From: Pseudomonas sp. BP8
Lineage (GTDB): Bacteria > Pseudomonadota > Gammaproteobacteria > Pseudomonadales > Pseudomonadaceae
Length of the DNA: 64,000 bases
Assembly: GCF_017875955.1 (NCBI RefSeq)
Contig: NZ_JAGINK010000001.1
Span: 2,084,001-2,148,000 of the forward strand
Reading direction: 5' to 3'
Positions within the stretch are counted from its first letter, which is position 1. Each line of letters begins with the position of its first letter. Both the position numbers and the translations under genes were made by a program. Of this stretch, positions 35,101 through 42,787 are shown one piece after another. Below the pieces are notes generated by a model, which did no database searches, was not told where the DNA came from, and worked only from the letters and a program-made list of their open reading frames with translations.

Positions 35101-35146
35101 CAATGGGATGCTCAATGATCACTCGTTGAAGGTGGATACCGTGTAA
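29117..35146 (+). CDS. Large LapA/LapF-type repeat adhesin secreted by the type I system
   Basis: 2009 residues from the ATG at 29117 (AGGGAGG 9 bases upstream). Residues 1-140 form a LapA-type retention module (MAKFIGVVSKVVGEVFAV, then AGEQLQTG and LTLGRDSS). It contains the dialanine PAAG at 114-117, like the site LapG cuts in LapA. An acidic linker (DIDNNNDNG, about 168-177) leads to two tandem repeat types: type A (about 191-816) and type B (817 to about 1647). The C-terminus (about 1796-2009) has RTX-like Ca2+ motifs (GAGNDTLDGGDG, GGHGNDVLAGGGG) and the type I secretion signal. The retention module would plug the TolC-like pore so the adhesin stays on the surface until periplasmic cleavage. 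Much shorter than P. putida LapA (about 8,700) or LapF (about 6,300). lapD and lapG are not in this window. Confidence 0.9.
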   Translation: MAKFIGVVSKVVGEVFAVGGDGARRLVVEGDRLFAGEQLQTGSAGAVAVRLNNGAELTLGRDSSLQMSADLLANRAPHVHSADAPPSDAQLADVARLQQAIAAGADPSQQGEAPAAGPNGSAAPGALGGGHSFVMLEEVAARVDPQIGFPTAGFNGIPELANRYVGDLDIDNNNDNGDVPRAPVDRIDNPVSLQGLDLSPSELALDEANLALGSNSNPAALTQQGSFTVVAADGVFNLSVGGINVVTAGIVTGVGQSVSTPLGNTLTITGYNPSTGVVSYSYTLTGAEQHATGDGSNTVNEHLPVWVSDSDGDVATGSLDVIIHDDVPQAVDDSNPVSASEQQLELTGNVLNNDQQGADRVPGGPVIAGTFTGTYGTLVLATDGSYTYTLNPDDPDFKGLKGGDSNVETFSYTIRDADGDSSSAVLTLNISNLDDPVTLGGVGINGDGLNVYERNLSDGSAPNAGALTQSSAFTVTAADGLQNLTVGGITVISGGVVVGVGQSVTTPLGNTLTITGYNPSSGVVSYSYTLLDNEAHPNADGSNTLQEQFSVIAEDRDGSSASSNLLVNIIDDVPQAEHDSNPIVATEQHLELSGNVLSNDQQGADRVTGGPVIAGTFAGTYGTLVLAANGAYTYTLNPDDANFKALKGGGDGVETFTYTITDADGDTSSATLTLNISNLDDPVTLGGLDASGGELTVYEKHLSDGSAPNPGALSPSGTFTVTAADGLQTLTVAGITLVSGGVAQAFPQSVTTALGTTLTITGYEPSTGVVSYSYSLLDNEAHATADGVNNLQESFTVTAQDSDGSTATGTLDVTIVDDVPRAHCDFASVTEGGQVSGNLLWNDIIGADTVSDGQYVIGVRAGSDTSTPAVGQLGVIVQGTYGYVVLDAEGNGTYQSYPNSVPPAGATDTFVYTIRDADGDLSTTTVTISVHDNSLLASEDTDVTVYEKALDLIKDGNDLAPGTVVGSQPGSTAETATGTLVGSVSGGVGALTYSLVGDAVGQYGQIQVNADGSYSYTLTSAPNSPVHQNDGPNITTESFTYQATDSLGNSTTSTIVISIVDDVPQARCDSAAVLEGCQVSGNLLWNDVVGADVLSDGKYVVGVRAGSDTATPAHGQLGVIVQGTYGYVILDAEGNGTYQSYPNSVCPAGATDTFVYTLRDADGDESTTTVTIHIQDSQLVASQDSDITVYEQALDLIGSQPGSPAETATGSLVGAVTGGYGAFSYSLVGDAVGQYGQIQVNADGSYSYTLTSAPNSPVHQNDGPNITTETFTYQATDSLGNSTTSTIVINIVDDVPQAHCDSSSVLEGGQVSGNLLWNDVVGADVLSDGKYVVGVRAGNDTSTPAHGQLGMIVQGAYGYVILDAEGNGTYQSYPDSVCPAGATDTFVYTIRDADGDESTTTVTIHVRDNQLVASQDSDVTVYEQALDLIGSQPCSTAETATGTLVGAVSGGYGALTYSLVGDPVGQHGQIQVNADGSYSYTLTSAPNSAVHQNDGANITTETFTYQATDSLGNSTTSTIVISIVDDVPQAHCDASSVLEGCQVSGNLLSNDVFGADVLSDGKYVVGVRAGNDTSTPAHGQLGVIVQGTYGHVIVDAEGNGTYQSYPDSVCPAGATDTFVYTIRDADGDESTTTVTLYIQDRQMVASQRVALDSSAFVANASSMSAALLVAGLLGQVSSDANGQDLISVTSSKGETLKLDHDRPEGNLMTEWKDAAGSYPPISDGGSSTVSHDGLSSVPLVNMPNDVDNAKAEESHKLSRVINSANSENQDYPSSYTLSDSHGGAVGSTDHAGSTLGGTSVDDVLLAGAGNDTLDGGDGIDTASYASASAAVTVDLSVTGQQATGGGGLDTLVSIENLIGSDFDDRLTGNGADNQLDGGHGNDVLAGGGGSDTFVWHNGDSGHDTVSDFTPGSDRLDLSQLLQGENASAGSLDDYLHFKVAASGGNVVSTIEVSSVAGAAPTQSIDLAGVDLAQHYGVTAGAGGMIASGHDTATIINGMLNDHSLKVDTV
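29456..29467 (+). other. Candidate LapG cleavage site (PAAG) in the adhesin
   Basis: These four codons encode Pro-Ala-Ala-Gly (residues 114-117). LapG cuts between the two Ala of a TAAG-type motif at about residues 107-110 of LapA, so position and sequence both fit. A second dialanine (IAAG, residues 101-104) is the less likely alternative. Confidence 0.6.
29687..31564 (+). repeat. Type A repeats in the adhesin (two full units and a half)
   Basis: Units begin at 29687 (726 bp), 30413 (738 bp) and 31151 (414 bp, first half only). Each full unit has a half containing TLTITGYNPSTGVVSYSYTL and a half containing GADRV.GGPVIAGTF.GTYGTL. They resemble VCBS/cadherin-like folds. The third unit is joined directly to the type B array. 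Confidence 0.85.
31565..34059 (+). repeat. Type B cysteine-bearing repeats in the adhesin (three full units and a half)
   Basis: Units start at the DDVP codons at 31565 (732 bp), 32297 (696 bp), 32993 (696 bp) and 33689 (about 370 bp, first half). Units 2 and 3 have exactly the same length and are nearly identical in DNA over long stretches. Recurrent motifs are QVSGNLLWNDVVGADVLSDG, LDAEGNGTYQSYP and GQIQVNADGSYSYTL. Ten cysteines occur in this array (AHCD, EGCQ, SVCP, SQPC contexts) and none elsewhere in the protein. Confidence 0.88.
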
Positions 35147-35154
35147 GCCCTTTA

Positions 35155-35173
35155 GGGGCTGCGCAGCAGCCCC
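35155..35173. terminator. Hairpin GGGGCTGC-GCA-GCAGCCCC after the adhesin gene
   Basis: A perfect 8-bp stem with a 3-base loop lies 8 bp after the adhesin stop and 19 bp before the convergent ybaN stop. There is no T run. The same 19-base palindrome with one loop change occurs at 47291-47309. Confidence 0.6.
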
Positions 35174-35191
35174 GATACACAGCACTCTGGC

Positions 35192-35554
35192 TCAGCGCCG
35201 GCGCAAGGTCTTCTGCCTGAGGATATACACACTCACCAACACCGCACTGGTCAGCATGAACACCCGGGCCCAGAACAACGGCACCAGGTAGCACGACAAA
35301 CCTATGCTCGCCCACATCAGGCCAATGGCGTAGACCTTGCCCTTGAGCGGAATACCTTCGCCACTGAGGTAATCGCGGATCCATGGCCCGAGCCTGGGGT
35401 GGTTCACCAGCCAGGCATAAAAGCGCGGCGAGCTTCGCGCGAAGCACGCCGCAGCCAGGAGCAGGAACGGGGTGGTGGGCAACACCGGCAGGAAGATCCC
35501 CAGCACCCCCAGCGCGACGCTGAGCCAGCCGATGGCCAGCAGCAGGTAGCGCAC
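35192..35554 (-). CDS. ybaN: YbaN-family (DUF454) inner-membrane protein
   Basis: 120 residues with three to four hydrophobic helices. The signature FLPVLPTTPFLLLAAACFARSS near residues 22-44 is diagnostic of the DUF454/YbaN family. Function unknown. It ends 45 bp from the adhesin stop, convergent with it, and follows the YecA/YgfB-like gene by 8 bp on the same strand, so the two are probably co-transcribed. Confidence 0.88.
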   Translation of the reverse strand: MRYLLLAIGWLSVALGVLGIFLPVLPTTPFLLLAAACFARSSPRFYAWLVNHPRLGPWIRDYLSGEGIPLKGKVYAIGLMWASIGLSCYLVPLFWARVFMLTSAVLVSVYILRQKTLRRR

Positions 35555-35562
35555 GAACGCAC

Positions 35563-36150
35563 TCAGTGGTGGCGCGGTTTGAGCAGCGCCGGCTTCTCGT
35601 CAGGTGCGTGCAGCAGCAGGTACAGGGCGGTCAGCGCTTCAGGAATCTGCACGATCATGTCGTCCTGCAGGTTGGCGTCCTTGGCGATGTCTTCGAACTC
35701 CGGTTGCTCATCGAACAGGCCCGAGCCGACCATGATCGGCAGAAGCATTTCGCTGACTTCTTCCTCGGCGTTTTCGAACCAGGCTTCTTCGCGCAGGAAC
35801 ACGCCTTCCATGAAGCCGATGCACCAGCCGCGCAGCTCGGAATCGTCCGGCTCTTCGGTCAGGTCCAGCTCGCACGGCAGCTCGAATTCCTCGTCGCTGG
35901 CCAGCTGACGGCTGATGTGCGCCTTCAATGCGACCAGGGTGGCTTCGATCTCGGTGCGCTGGGCCTCGCCGGAATATTGCGGTTCCTCGGCGAACAGCGC
36001 ATCGATCCATTCACGATCAGGAACGACCTCGGAGGTGATCGACAGCGCGGTCAGGTAGCCATGGGCGGCGACGTAATCCAGCGCTTCTTCATGCAGCTCG
36101 TCGGCATCGAGGAAGACTTGCAGGCGGGTCAGTTGCTCGGCGAAGGACAT
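35563..36150 (-). CDS. YecA/YgfB (UPF0149) family protein
   Basis: 195 residues from the ATG at 36150; the upstream extension is poor and was dropped. Acidic, all-helical protein with the family features: WIDALFAEEP, SELRGWCIGFMEGVFL and LLPIMVGSGLFDE. UPF0149 members have no established biochemical role. It lacks the C-terminal SEC-C zinc motif found in some YecA proteins. Divergent from recQ with 247 bp between starts; shares a transcript with ybaN. Confidence 0.85.
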   Translation of the reverse strand: MSFAEQLTRLQVFLDADELHEEALDYVAAHGYLTALSITSEVVPDREWIDALFAEEPQYSGEAQRTEIEATLVALKAHISRQLASDEEFELPCELDLTEEPDDSELRGWCIGFMEGVFLREEAWFENAEEEVSEMLLPIMVGSGLFDEQPEFEDIAKDANLQDDMIVQIPEALTALYLLLHAPDEKPALLKPRHH

Positions 36151-36397
36151 TACGGGGCTACCTTGGGGAATTAAACGATAATGAATTCTAGCATCTTGCT
36201 GCGCAGACGGGGCAAAGGGAACGTCTGTCACCGAGGCGTCCTGTAGCGGTGGACAGTGGGGTATAATCCGTCGTTTTTCAGCCAGGGAGCCCGTTTTGGG
36301 GTCTGTGGCAAAAGCTGCTTACGCATTCGCACGTGTGCAGGGCGGGTTTATCGTCCAGCCTGTGTCAAGGAATGGTACGGCGATTTCGGAGTTTGCA

Positions 36398-38545
36398 ATG
36401 CTCGAACAGGCTCAGCGCGTCCTCAAGGACATCTTCGGCTACGACAGTTTCCGTGGGCGCCAGGCAGCGATCATCGAATGCGTGGCCAACGGTGGCGACG
36501 CCCTGGTATTGATGCCCACCGGCGGCGGCAAGTCGCTCTGCTTCCAGGTGCCCGGGCTGCTGCGCCCAGGCTTGACCGTGGTGGTCTCGCCGCTGATCGC
36601 CTTGATGGACGACCAGGTCGCAACGCTTGACGAACTTGGCGTGGCGGCGGCTGCCCTGAACTCGACGCTGAACGCCGAGCAGCAGCGCGAACTGGCTGGG
36701 CGCCTGCGCCGCGGCGAGGTAAAGATGCTCTACCTGGCGCCCGAGCGTCTGGTTCAGCCGCGCATGCTCGAGTTCCTGCAGGGGCTGGATGTCTCGCTGT
36801 TTGCCATCGACGAGGCCCACTGCGTTTCGCAATGGGGCCATGATTTCCGTCCGGAATATCTGCAACTGGGCCAGTTGGCCGAGCTGTTCCCGCATGTGCC
36901 GCGCATCGCCCTGACCGCTACCGCCGACATGCGTACCCGCGAAGAGATCGTCCAGCGCCTGCATTTGCAGGGCGCCGAACGCTTTCTGTCGAGCTTTGAC
37001 CGGCCGAACATCTTTTACCGCATCGTGCCCAAGGAAGCGCCGCGCAAGCAATTGATGGCGTTTCTCGGCGAGCGCCGGGGCAACGCCGGTATCGTCTACT
37101 GCCTGTCGCGCAAGAAAGTCGACGAGACTGCCGCCTTCCTTTGCGAGCAAGGCTTCCCGGCGTTGTCCTATCACGCCGGCCTGGCGGCCGAGACGCGCTC
37201 GGCCAACCAGCGCCGCTTCCTCAACGAGGAAGGCCTGATCATGGTCGCCACGATTGCCTTCGGCATGGGCATCGACAAGCCCAACGTGCGCTTCGTCGCC
37301 CACCTCGACCTGCCCAAGTCGCTCGAGGCCTACTACCAGGAAACCGGTCGTGCCGGCCGTGACGGCCTGCCTGCTGATGCCTGGATGGCCTACGGCCTGC
37401 AGGACATGGTCATGCTCAAGCAGATGCTGCAGAACTCCGAAGGCGATGAGCGCCACAAGCGCGTCGAGCAGCACAAGCTCGATGCCATGCTGGCGCTGTG
37501 CGAAGAGACGCGCTGCCGCCGGCAATCGCTGTTGGCCTACTTCGATGAAGTGCTCGAGCAGCCGTGTGGGCATTGCGACAACTGTGTCGACCAGGTGCAG
37601 ACCTGGGATGCCACCGAACCAGCCCGCCAGGCGTTGTCGGCGGTGTTCCGTACCGGGCAGCGCTACGGTGTCGGTCATCTGGTCGACGTGTTGGTGGGCA
37701 AGGATACCGAGAAGGTGCGCAACTTCGGTCACGAGAAGCTTTCGGTATTTGCTGTCGGCAAGTCGCTGGGCGAAAACGAATGGCGCTCGCTGTTCCGCCA
37801 GCTGGTGGCACGTGGGCTGGTCGACATCGATCTTGAGGGCTACGGCGGCCTGCGCCTGTCCGACAGCTGTCGACCGCTGCTACGCGGTGAGGTCAACCTG
37901 CAACTGCGCCGCGATCTCAAGCCGCAAACCTCGTCCAAGAGCTCTGGCGGCAGTAGTGGCAGCCCGGCCAGCCAATTGGTGCGGGGTGAAGAGCGGGAGA
38001 TGTGGGAGGCCTTGCGTACCTTGCGGCGCAAGTTGGCCGAAGAGCACAGCGTACCACCGTACGTCATCTTCCCCGACTCGACCCTGCTCGAGATGCTGCG
38101 CAGCCAGCCGGCCAGCCTCAGCGACATGGCCCAGGTCAGTGGCGTTGGTGCGCGCAAGCTGGAGCGCTATGGCCAGGCGTTCCTCGAGGTGCTCAACGGC
38201 GGCGAAAGCGCCGCCGATACGCCGAAAGTGGTTGTCGATCTGCGCCACGAGTTGGTCAGCCTGGCGCGTGCCGGCATGACGCCGATGCAGATCGCCGGCC
38301 AGCTCAATTGCAGCGAGAAGAACGTCTACAGCCTGCTGGCTCAAGCCATTGGTCGTCAGGAGCTGAGTCTGGACCAGGCCTTGGACCTGCCCGAAGAGCT
38401 GATGATGGAAGTACAGGATGCCTTCCTCGACGGCGAGGGGGAGCTGCCGCCGGTGTCGGCCATCGCCGCCCAGTTTGAAAAACGTGTGCCAGAGGGTGTG
38501 TTGTATTGCATCCGTGCTGCGTTGGCGGCCGAGTTCGAGCTCTGA
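36398..38545 (+). CDS. recQ: ATP-dependent DNA helicase RecQ
   Basis: 715 residues from the ATG at 36398 (GGAG 6 bases upstream). Helicase motifs: Walker A TGGGKS (41-46), DEAH (138-141), [11 protein letters not shown], and [11 protein letters not shown] (motif VI). The RQC zinc site is visible as C373, C390, C393 and C396 (CGHCDNC). An HRDC domain follows (about 550-630, [17 protein letters not shown]), then an extra C-terminal helix-turn-helix-like region that makes it longer than E. coli RecQ (about 610). It unwinds DNA 3' to 5' in RecF-pathway recombination and fork repair. Monocistronic. Confidence 0.95.
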   Translation: MLEQAQRVLKDIFGYDSFRGRQAAIIECVANGGDALVLMPTGGGKSLCFQVPGLLRPGLTVVVSPLIALMDDQVATLDELGVAAAALNSTLNAEQQRELAGRLRRGEVKMLYLAPERLVQPRMLEFLQGLDVSLFAIDEAHCVSQWGHDFRPEYLQLGQLAELFPHVPRIALTATADMRTREEIVQRLHLQGAERFLSSFDRPNIFYRIVPKEAPRKQLMAFLGERRGNAGIVYCLSRKKVDETAAFLCEQGFPALSYHAGLAAETRSANQRRFLNEEGLIMVATIAFGMGIDKPNVRFVAHLDLPKSLEAYYQETGRAGRDGLPADAWMAYGLQDMVMLKQMLQNSEGDERHKRVEQHKLDAMLALCEETRCRRQSLLAYFDEVLEQPCGHCDNCVDQVQTWDATEPARQALSAVFRTGQRYGVGHLVDVLVGKDTEKVRNFGHEKLSVFAVGKSLGENEWRSLFRQLVARGLVDIDLEGYGGLRLSDSCRPLLRGEVNLQLRRDLKPQTSSKSSGGSSGSPASQLVRGEEREMWEALRTLRRKLAEEHSVPPYVIFPDSTLLEMLRSQPASLSDMAQVSGVGARKLERYGQAFLEVLNGGESAADTPKVVVDLRHELVSLARAGMTPMQIAGQLNCSEKNVYSLLAQAIGRQELSLDQALDLPEELMMEVQDAFLDGEGELPPVSAIAAQFEKRVPEGVLYCIRAALAAEFEL

Positions 38546-38661
38546 TCCGATCTGCCCGCCAACAGGTGGGCCGCGGCTGACCTCTGTCATGCTTTATGAC
38601 GATTATCGGACATTTCGCTCTTGGATAGCCTTGCCTGCCAGGCAAGAGCATGGTTAGCTGG

Positions 38662-38672
38662 CTAATAATTAG
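38662..38672. promoter_or_regulatory. Palindrome CTAATAATTAG upstream of the MarR gene
   Basis: An 11-base perfect palindrome 19 bp before the MarR ATG, embedded in an AT-rich stretch (TTAGCTGGCTAATAATTAGTA). MarR proteins often bind such sites over their own promoter, so autorepression is likely. Confidence 0.45.
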
Positions 38673-38691
38673 TACTATCCATGAGTTGTTT

Positions 38692-39129
38692 ATGCCCTTG
38701 ACTGACAACCAACACCGCTTCGGTATGCAACTGGCCCAGATGTCCCGGGGTTGGCGCGCCGAGCTGGACCGCCGCCTGGCCGGGCTCAATCTGTCCCAGG
38801 CGCGCTGGCTGGTGCTGTTGCACCTGGCCCGTTTCGAGGAAGCCCCGACCCAGCGTGAGCTGGCCCAGAGTGTGGGCGTTGAAGGTCCAACCCTGGCGCG
38901 TCTGCTTGATAGCCTGGAAGGGCAGGGGTTGGTGCGTCGGCAGGCGGTGATGGAGGATCGGCGGGCCAAAAAGATTCAGCTGTGTCCGCCGGCCAAGCCG
39001 CTGATTGACCAGATCGAGACGATTGCCAACCAACTGCGGCTTGAGCTGTTCAGTGGGGTTGATGAGGCTGACCTGGAAATCTGCATGCGGGTGCATGCGA
39101 AGATTCTTGGGAATCTCGAGAAGCCTTGA
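38692..39129 (+). CDS. MarR-family transcriptional regulator
   Basis: 145 residues from the ATG at 38692. A winged helix spans about residues 40-105 (TQRELAQSVGVEGPTLARLLDSLEGQGLVRR, then the wing MEDRRAKKIQL). No adjacent co-transcribed target is visible; the AT-rich palindrome upstream suggests autoregulation. It sits between recQ and plpD, an order I remember from other pseudomonads. Confidence 0.88.
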   Translation: MPLTDNQHRFGMQLAQMSRGWRAELDRRLAGLNLSQARWLVLLHLARFEEAPTQRELAQSVGVEGPTLARLLDSLEGQGLVRRQAVMEDRRAKKIQLCPPAKPLIDQIETIANQLRLELFSGVDEADLEICMRVHAKILGNLEKP

Positions 39130-39175
39130 AAGTTGTGGGACAGTGGGCTGCACTTCAAGATTTTTTGACACAGGG

Positions 39176-39215
39176 TCTGGCTTGATTAGGCCGAGGCTGC
39201 TTTGCAGCCTTGGCC
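39176..39215. repeat. TCTGGCTTGAT motif plus 12-bp hairpin
   Basis: TCTGGCTTGAT (39176-39186) is followed by the stem GGCC-G-AGGCTGC / GCAGCCT-T-GGCC (39189-39200 with 39204-39215, one G-T pair, loop TTT). The preceding CTTCAAGATTTTTTGA also resembles 49404-49418. It lies between the convergent MarR and plpD genes. Confidence 0.5.
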
Positions 39216-39237
39216 CTCCCTTCATTAAACCGATCCC

Positions 39238-41424
39238 TCAGAACGTATGCCCAAGGTTCAGGTACACCGCCTGCTGATGCTCGCTATTTGTCCCATAACT
39301 CAGGTTCAACGGCCCTAGCGGCGTCTCAAGCCCAAGAAACACGCTAGCCGCATTGATATACCCGCTGTCGAACTCATTGTCGTTGTTCCACGCTCGCCCA
39401 CGCTCCAGCGACCCCCCGACATACAGCGGGAAGTCCAGCGGCAGATACGCCCGCGGCGTCAAGCGCCGGTAATAGACCATCCGCAGCAAGCTGACGTTCT
39501 GCCCCGACACCGAGTCCTGGCGGAAGCCGGACAGTTGCCGCGCGCCGCCCAGCACGAAGCTCGATGTGACCACTTCCGTCTGATCCAGCGTACGCCCGTA
39601 ACGCCCGCCCAGCACCCAAGTGTCCGGCCCGTGGCTAAAGGCCTTGTCCATGTTCAACTGCCACTGCCGGTACTCGGTGTCCGAGTCCAGCGAGGCGTCG
39701 TATTTGCGCAAGGTCAGGCCGATGTCCTCGCCACTGTGCGGAAAGTACACGTTATCCAGCGTGTCGAAGGAGTACTTCAACTCGTAGAAACCTTCGTTGA
39801 AGCTGACCTTGGGCAGGTCCTGATCGCCGATGCGCACCTCGGCCTCACCCCAAGCCTTGCCCACTCCCAATCGCACCTCACCGTAAGTGCCGATCTGCCG
39901 GCCCAGATTGACCCCAAGGCCATAACGCTCCAGCCGGTACTCGGCGACCGGGTCATTATCGAGGGTCGCCTCGATATTCTGTGAGCCCAGGTCCAGGTAC
40001 GGCGCGACGAAGTAACGCGAGCCGATGTCGAGCGGTTGGTAGAACTCGCTGTACAGCTCTTGCTGGTCGCCGATCTGGCCGCGGGTCAGCCATTCGGCAC
40101 CGAGCCGGTTGATGCCGTTGACGCGGTAGCTCGCGCCGAGGTTGAAGGCGCTGTCGCCGCGCATGTCATCCGACAAATTCAGCCCCAGGCGCAGGTAGTC
40201 GGTACCGCCGCTCTTGCCACGCGCGTTGATCACCAGGGTGTGATCATCGCCCTTGTGCACTACGCGGTACTGCACGCCATCGAAGTAATCCAGGCCATAC
40301 AGGGTGCCCATATCGGTTTGCAGTCGCTCCAGCTCCAGCGGCTCGCCGATGGGTTGGCGAATGTAGTAGCGGATCACGTCATCACTGACCTTGGAGTCGT
40401 TTTCTACCTTGATTGCGGTGATCACCGGCCGGCGATTGCGCGGGGAGCGCGCCACGGCTAGCTCGGCATCGCCTTCGGCGCGGCGCAGGATGGCCAGGCG
40501 TGCGTCGAGCGCGCGGGTGGCACGGTAGCCGGCATCGATCATCTCCTGAGTACGGCCGAAATCGGTCACGCCAAAGGCGGCCAGCGGCGGCTGGATGAGG
40601 ATGTCCTGGTCATGCAGGCTGGCCAGCTGCTCTTCGGAATTGCGCCGGGTCATGAGGGTGATCGACTGGTTGAGCACGTCGACCACGGTCGCCAGTTGCT
40701 TGCGGTCGCGCAACGGCGTGCCAATGTCGACCACGATGGCCAGGTCTACGCCCATCTCACGGGCAACATCGACCGGGATGTTGTCGACCATGCCGCCGTC
40801 CACCAACAGGCGCCCGTCCATCTCGACCGGGGCAAACACCGCCGGGATCGACATGCTGGCGCGGATCACCTGGGGCAGGTGACCGCGGCGGAACACCACT
40901 TTTTCACCACTGGCAATGTCGGTGGCCACCGCCCGGAAGGGGATCGGCAGCTTGTCGAAGTCGCGCGTGTCAGCGGTGTGCGCCAACTTGCTTTCCAGCA
41001 GCAGCGACAAGTTCTGGCCCTGGATCACGCCCAGCGGCAGGCCGAGGCTGCCATCGTCGCGAAAACTCAGCTTCTGCTTGACCAGAAAGTCGCGGTCATC
41101 CTGCTTGCGCCGGAACGGCACGTCTTTGCGCGGCGGTGCGTCCGAGAGGGCCTGTTGCCAGTCGAGGGTGGTTGCCAGCTTTTCCAGCTCTTCGACGCTG
41201 TAGCCCGAGGCATACAGCCCGCCGACCACTGCCCCCATGCTGGTGCCGGCGATGGCATCGATGTGCACCCCTTGTTCTTCGAGGGCCTTGAGCACGCCGA
41301 TATGCGCCAGGCCGCGCGCGGCGCCGCCCGACAACACCAGGCCGACCTTGGGCCGTGCCTGCTCGGCAGCCAGCACGCAGCAGGAAGTAAGCGTCAGCAT
41401 CAGGCACAACAGCAGGCGGCGCAT
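39238..41424 (-). CDS. plpD: Patatin-like phospholipase with Omp85-type barrel (type Vd secretion)
   Basis: 728 residues from the ATG at 41424, the same size as I remember for P. aeruginosa PlpD. A signal peptide (1 to about 20) is followed by the patatin domain (about 25-310), with oxyanion loop GGAARG, nucleophile GTSMG (S62) and DGG aspartate (D209). A POTRA domain (about 340-420, PVITAIKVENDSKVSDD) and a C-terminal 16-strand-type beta barrel ending in a terminal Phe (YLNLGHTF) follow. The enzyme hydrolyses phospholipids and is displayed or released across the outer membrane by its own barrel. Convergent with the MarR gene. Confidence 0.93.
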   Translation of the reverse strand: MRRLLLCLMLTLTSCCVLAAEQARPKVGLVLSGGAARGLAHIGVLKALEEQGVHIDAIAGTSMGAVVGGLYASGYSVEELEKLATTLDWQQALSDAPPRKDVPFRRKQDDRDFLVKQKLSFRDDGSLGLPLGVIQGQNLSLLLESKLAHTADTRDFDKLPIPFRAVATDIASGEKVVFRRGHLPQVIRASMSIPAVFAPVEMDGRLLVDGGMVDNIPVDVAREMGVDLAIVVDIGTPLRDRKQLATVVDVLNQSITLMTRRNSEEQLASLHDQDILIQPPLAAFGVTDFGRTQEMIDAGYRATRALDARLAILRRAEGDAELAVARSPRNRRPVITAIKVENDSKVSDDVIRYYIRQPIGEPLELERLQTDMGTLYGLDYFDGVQYRVVHKGDDHTLVINARGKSGGTDYLRLGLNLSDDMRGDSAFNLGASYRVNGINRLGAEWLTRGQIGDQQELYSEFYQPLDIGSRYFVAPYLDLGSQNIEATLDNDPVAEYRLERYGLGVNLGRQIGTYGEVRLGVGKAWGEAEVRIGDQDLPKVSFNEGFYELKYSFDTLDNVYFPHSGEDIGLTLRKYDASLDSDTEYRQWQLNMDKAFSHGPDTWVLGGRYGRTLDQTEVVTSSFVLGGARQLSGFRQDSVSGQNVSLLRMVYYRRLTPRAYLPLDFPLYVGGSLERGRAWNNDNEFDSGYINAASVFLGLETPLGPLNLSYGTNSEHQQAVYLNLGHTF

Positions 41425-41490
41425 TATCAGTCTCAAACCCGGAAGAAAGGCCGCTAGTATAAGCGTCCACTCAGCGGGAGAAACCTGATC

Positions 41491-41772
41491 ATGGCCGACG
41501 CCAAGGCAGAAATTGTCATCACCTATTGCACCCAGTGCCAGTGGCTGCTGCGCGCGGCCTGGCTGGCCCAGGAGCTGCTCAGCACGTTTGCCGATGAACT
41601 CGCTCGGGTGGCGCTGGAACCGGCTAGCGGCGGTGTGTTTCGGATCACCTGCGATGGCGTGCAGATCTGGGAGCGCAAGGCCGACGGCGGTTTCCCCGAG
41701 GCCAAGGTGCTCAAGCAGCGCGTGCGCGACCAGATCGATCCGCAGCGAGACCTTGGCCACAACGATCGCTGA
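41491..41772 (+). CDS. Rdx-family (SelT/SelW/SelH-like) redox protein
   Basis: 93 residues with the thioredoxin-like CxxC motif CTQC near the N-terminus (EIVITYCTQCQWLLRA). This is the Cys form of the SelW/Rdx family. The role is presumed thiol-redox, with no known partner. Its stop TGA (41770-41772) directly abuts the opposing stop of the EamA gene (41773-41775). Divergent from plpD with 66 bp between starts. Confidence 0.88.
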   Translation: MADAKAEIVITYCTQCQWLLRAAWLAQELLSTFADELARVALEPASGGVFRITCDGVQIWERKADGGFPEAKVLKQRVRDQIDPQRDLGHNDR

Positions 41773-42663
41773 TCAAGCACCCTCGGCCAACGAACGTTGC
41801 TTGGCCGATTGTTCTGCGCCAAGGCGGCTGGACAAGACAATGGCGAAGATGATCAGCGCGCCGCCAGCGAGCATGCTCAAGGTTGGCGTCTCGGCGAACA
41901 CCGCCCATGCCACCGCGATGCCGTACACCGGTTCCATGCCGAAGACCACCGCAGCGGTGCGCGCCTTGATCACGGCCAGGGCGGCGACGAACAGGCTGTG
42001 GGCGATGCCGGTGCAGAACACCCCCAGCAAGCCGATCCACAGCCAGTCCATGCCGCTCACCTTGGCCAGGCCGGGTGCGGCGAAGGGCACCAGGCACAGG
42101 GCAACCACCAGGTTCTGCCACAGCGCTGCCTGCACGGCTGGCAGGCGTCCGGAGCCCGCGCGGTTGGTCAGCGACAGCAGTGAGAACAGCAGCCCCGATA
42201 GCAGTGCCCAGAGCAGTCCGCTGGTGGCTTCACTGGCCAAGTCGAAGGCCGGTGTGACCAGGATCAGGCCGATGCTTACCAGGACCACCAGCACGGTCTC
42301 GTTGCGCCGGATGCGCTCACGGAACAACAGCCCTTCGAGGATCACGGTGAAGGCCGGAAAGCTGGCAAAGCCGAGCGTGGCGATGGCCACGCCGGCGACT
42401 TTTACCGCGATGAAAAAGCTCACCCAGTGCCCGGCCAGCAGTACCCCGCCGAGCAGCAGGCGGCGCAGGTCCTGACCATTGAGCGGCTGCCAGGCCTGGC
42501 GCGCCAGGCTGGCAAACAGGCCTAGCGCGAGCACGGCGAAGGCGGCGCGGCCGAACACAATGATGGTCGGGCTGGCCGAGGCTGCCAGTTTGCCGAAGAC
42601 GCCGGTCAGGCCGAAGAACAGCGCGCCGATGTGCAGGGCGCCGAGTGCAGTACGGTGGTTCAT
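41773..42663 (-). CDS. EamA/DMT-family transporter
   Basis: 296 residues, ten predicted helices in two EamA halves (ALFFGLTGVFGKLA at the start; FGMEPVYGIAVAWAVFAE in the second half). Predicted inner-membrane exporter of unknown substrate. The AraC gene upstream on the same strand (stop 42788) is separated by 124 bp containing two short GC hairpins, so the two are probably separate units, though the regulator may control it. Confidence 0.87.
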   Translation of the reverse strand: MNHRTALGALHIGALFFGLTGVFGKLAASASPTIIVFGRAAFAVLALGLFASLARQAWQPLNGQDLRRLLLGGVLLAGHWVSFFIAVKVAGVAIATLGFASFPAFTVILEGLLFRERIRRNETVLVVLVSIGLILVTPAFDLASEATSGLLWALLSGLLFSLLSLTNRAGSGRLPAVQAALWQNLVVALCLVPFAAPGLAKVSGMDWLWIGLLGVFCTGIAHSLFVAALAVIKARTAAVVFGMEPVYGIAVAWAVFAETPTLSMLAGGALIIFAIVLSSRLGAEQSAKQRSLAEGA

Positions 42664-42693
42664 GTAAGTCCTTGCCGGCTGTTGGGATTGCTG

Positions 42694-42727
42694 GGGCGGC
42701 TTTGCCGCCCTTCGCGGGGCAGCCCCG
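42694..42727. terminator. Two small GC hairpins between the AraC and EamA genes
   Basis: GGGCGGC-TTT-GCCGCCC (42694-42710) is followed by CGGGG-CAG-CCCCG (42715-42727). They have no T run. They lie 31 bp upstream of the EamA start and 61 bp downstream of the AraC stop. Confidence 0.5.
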
Positions 42728-42787
42728 ATAAATGCGACACCACACTCTAAGGTCTACTCAGTGCAGTTGTCTGTCGCGCCCCTCGCG

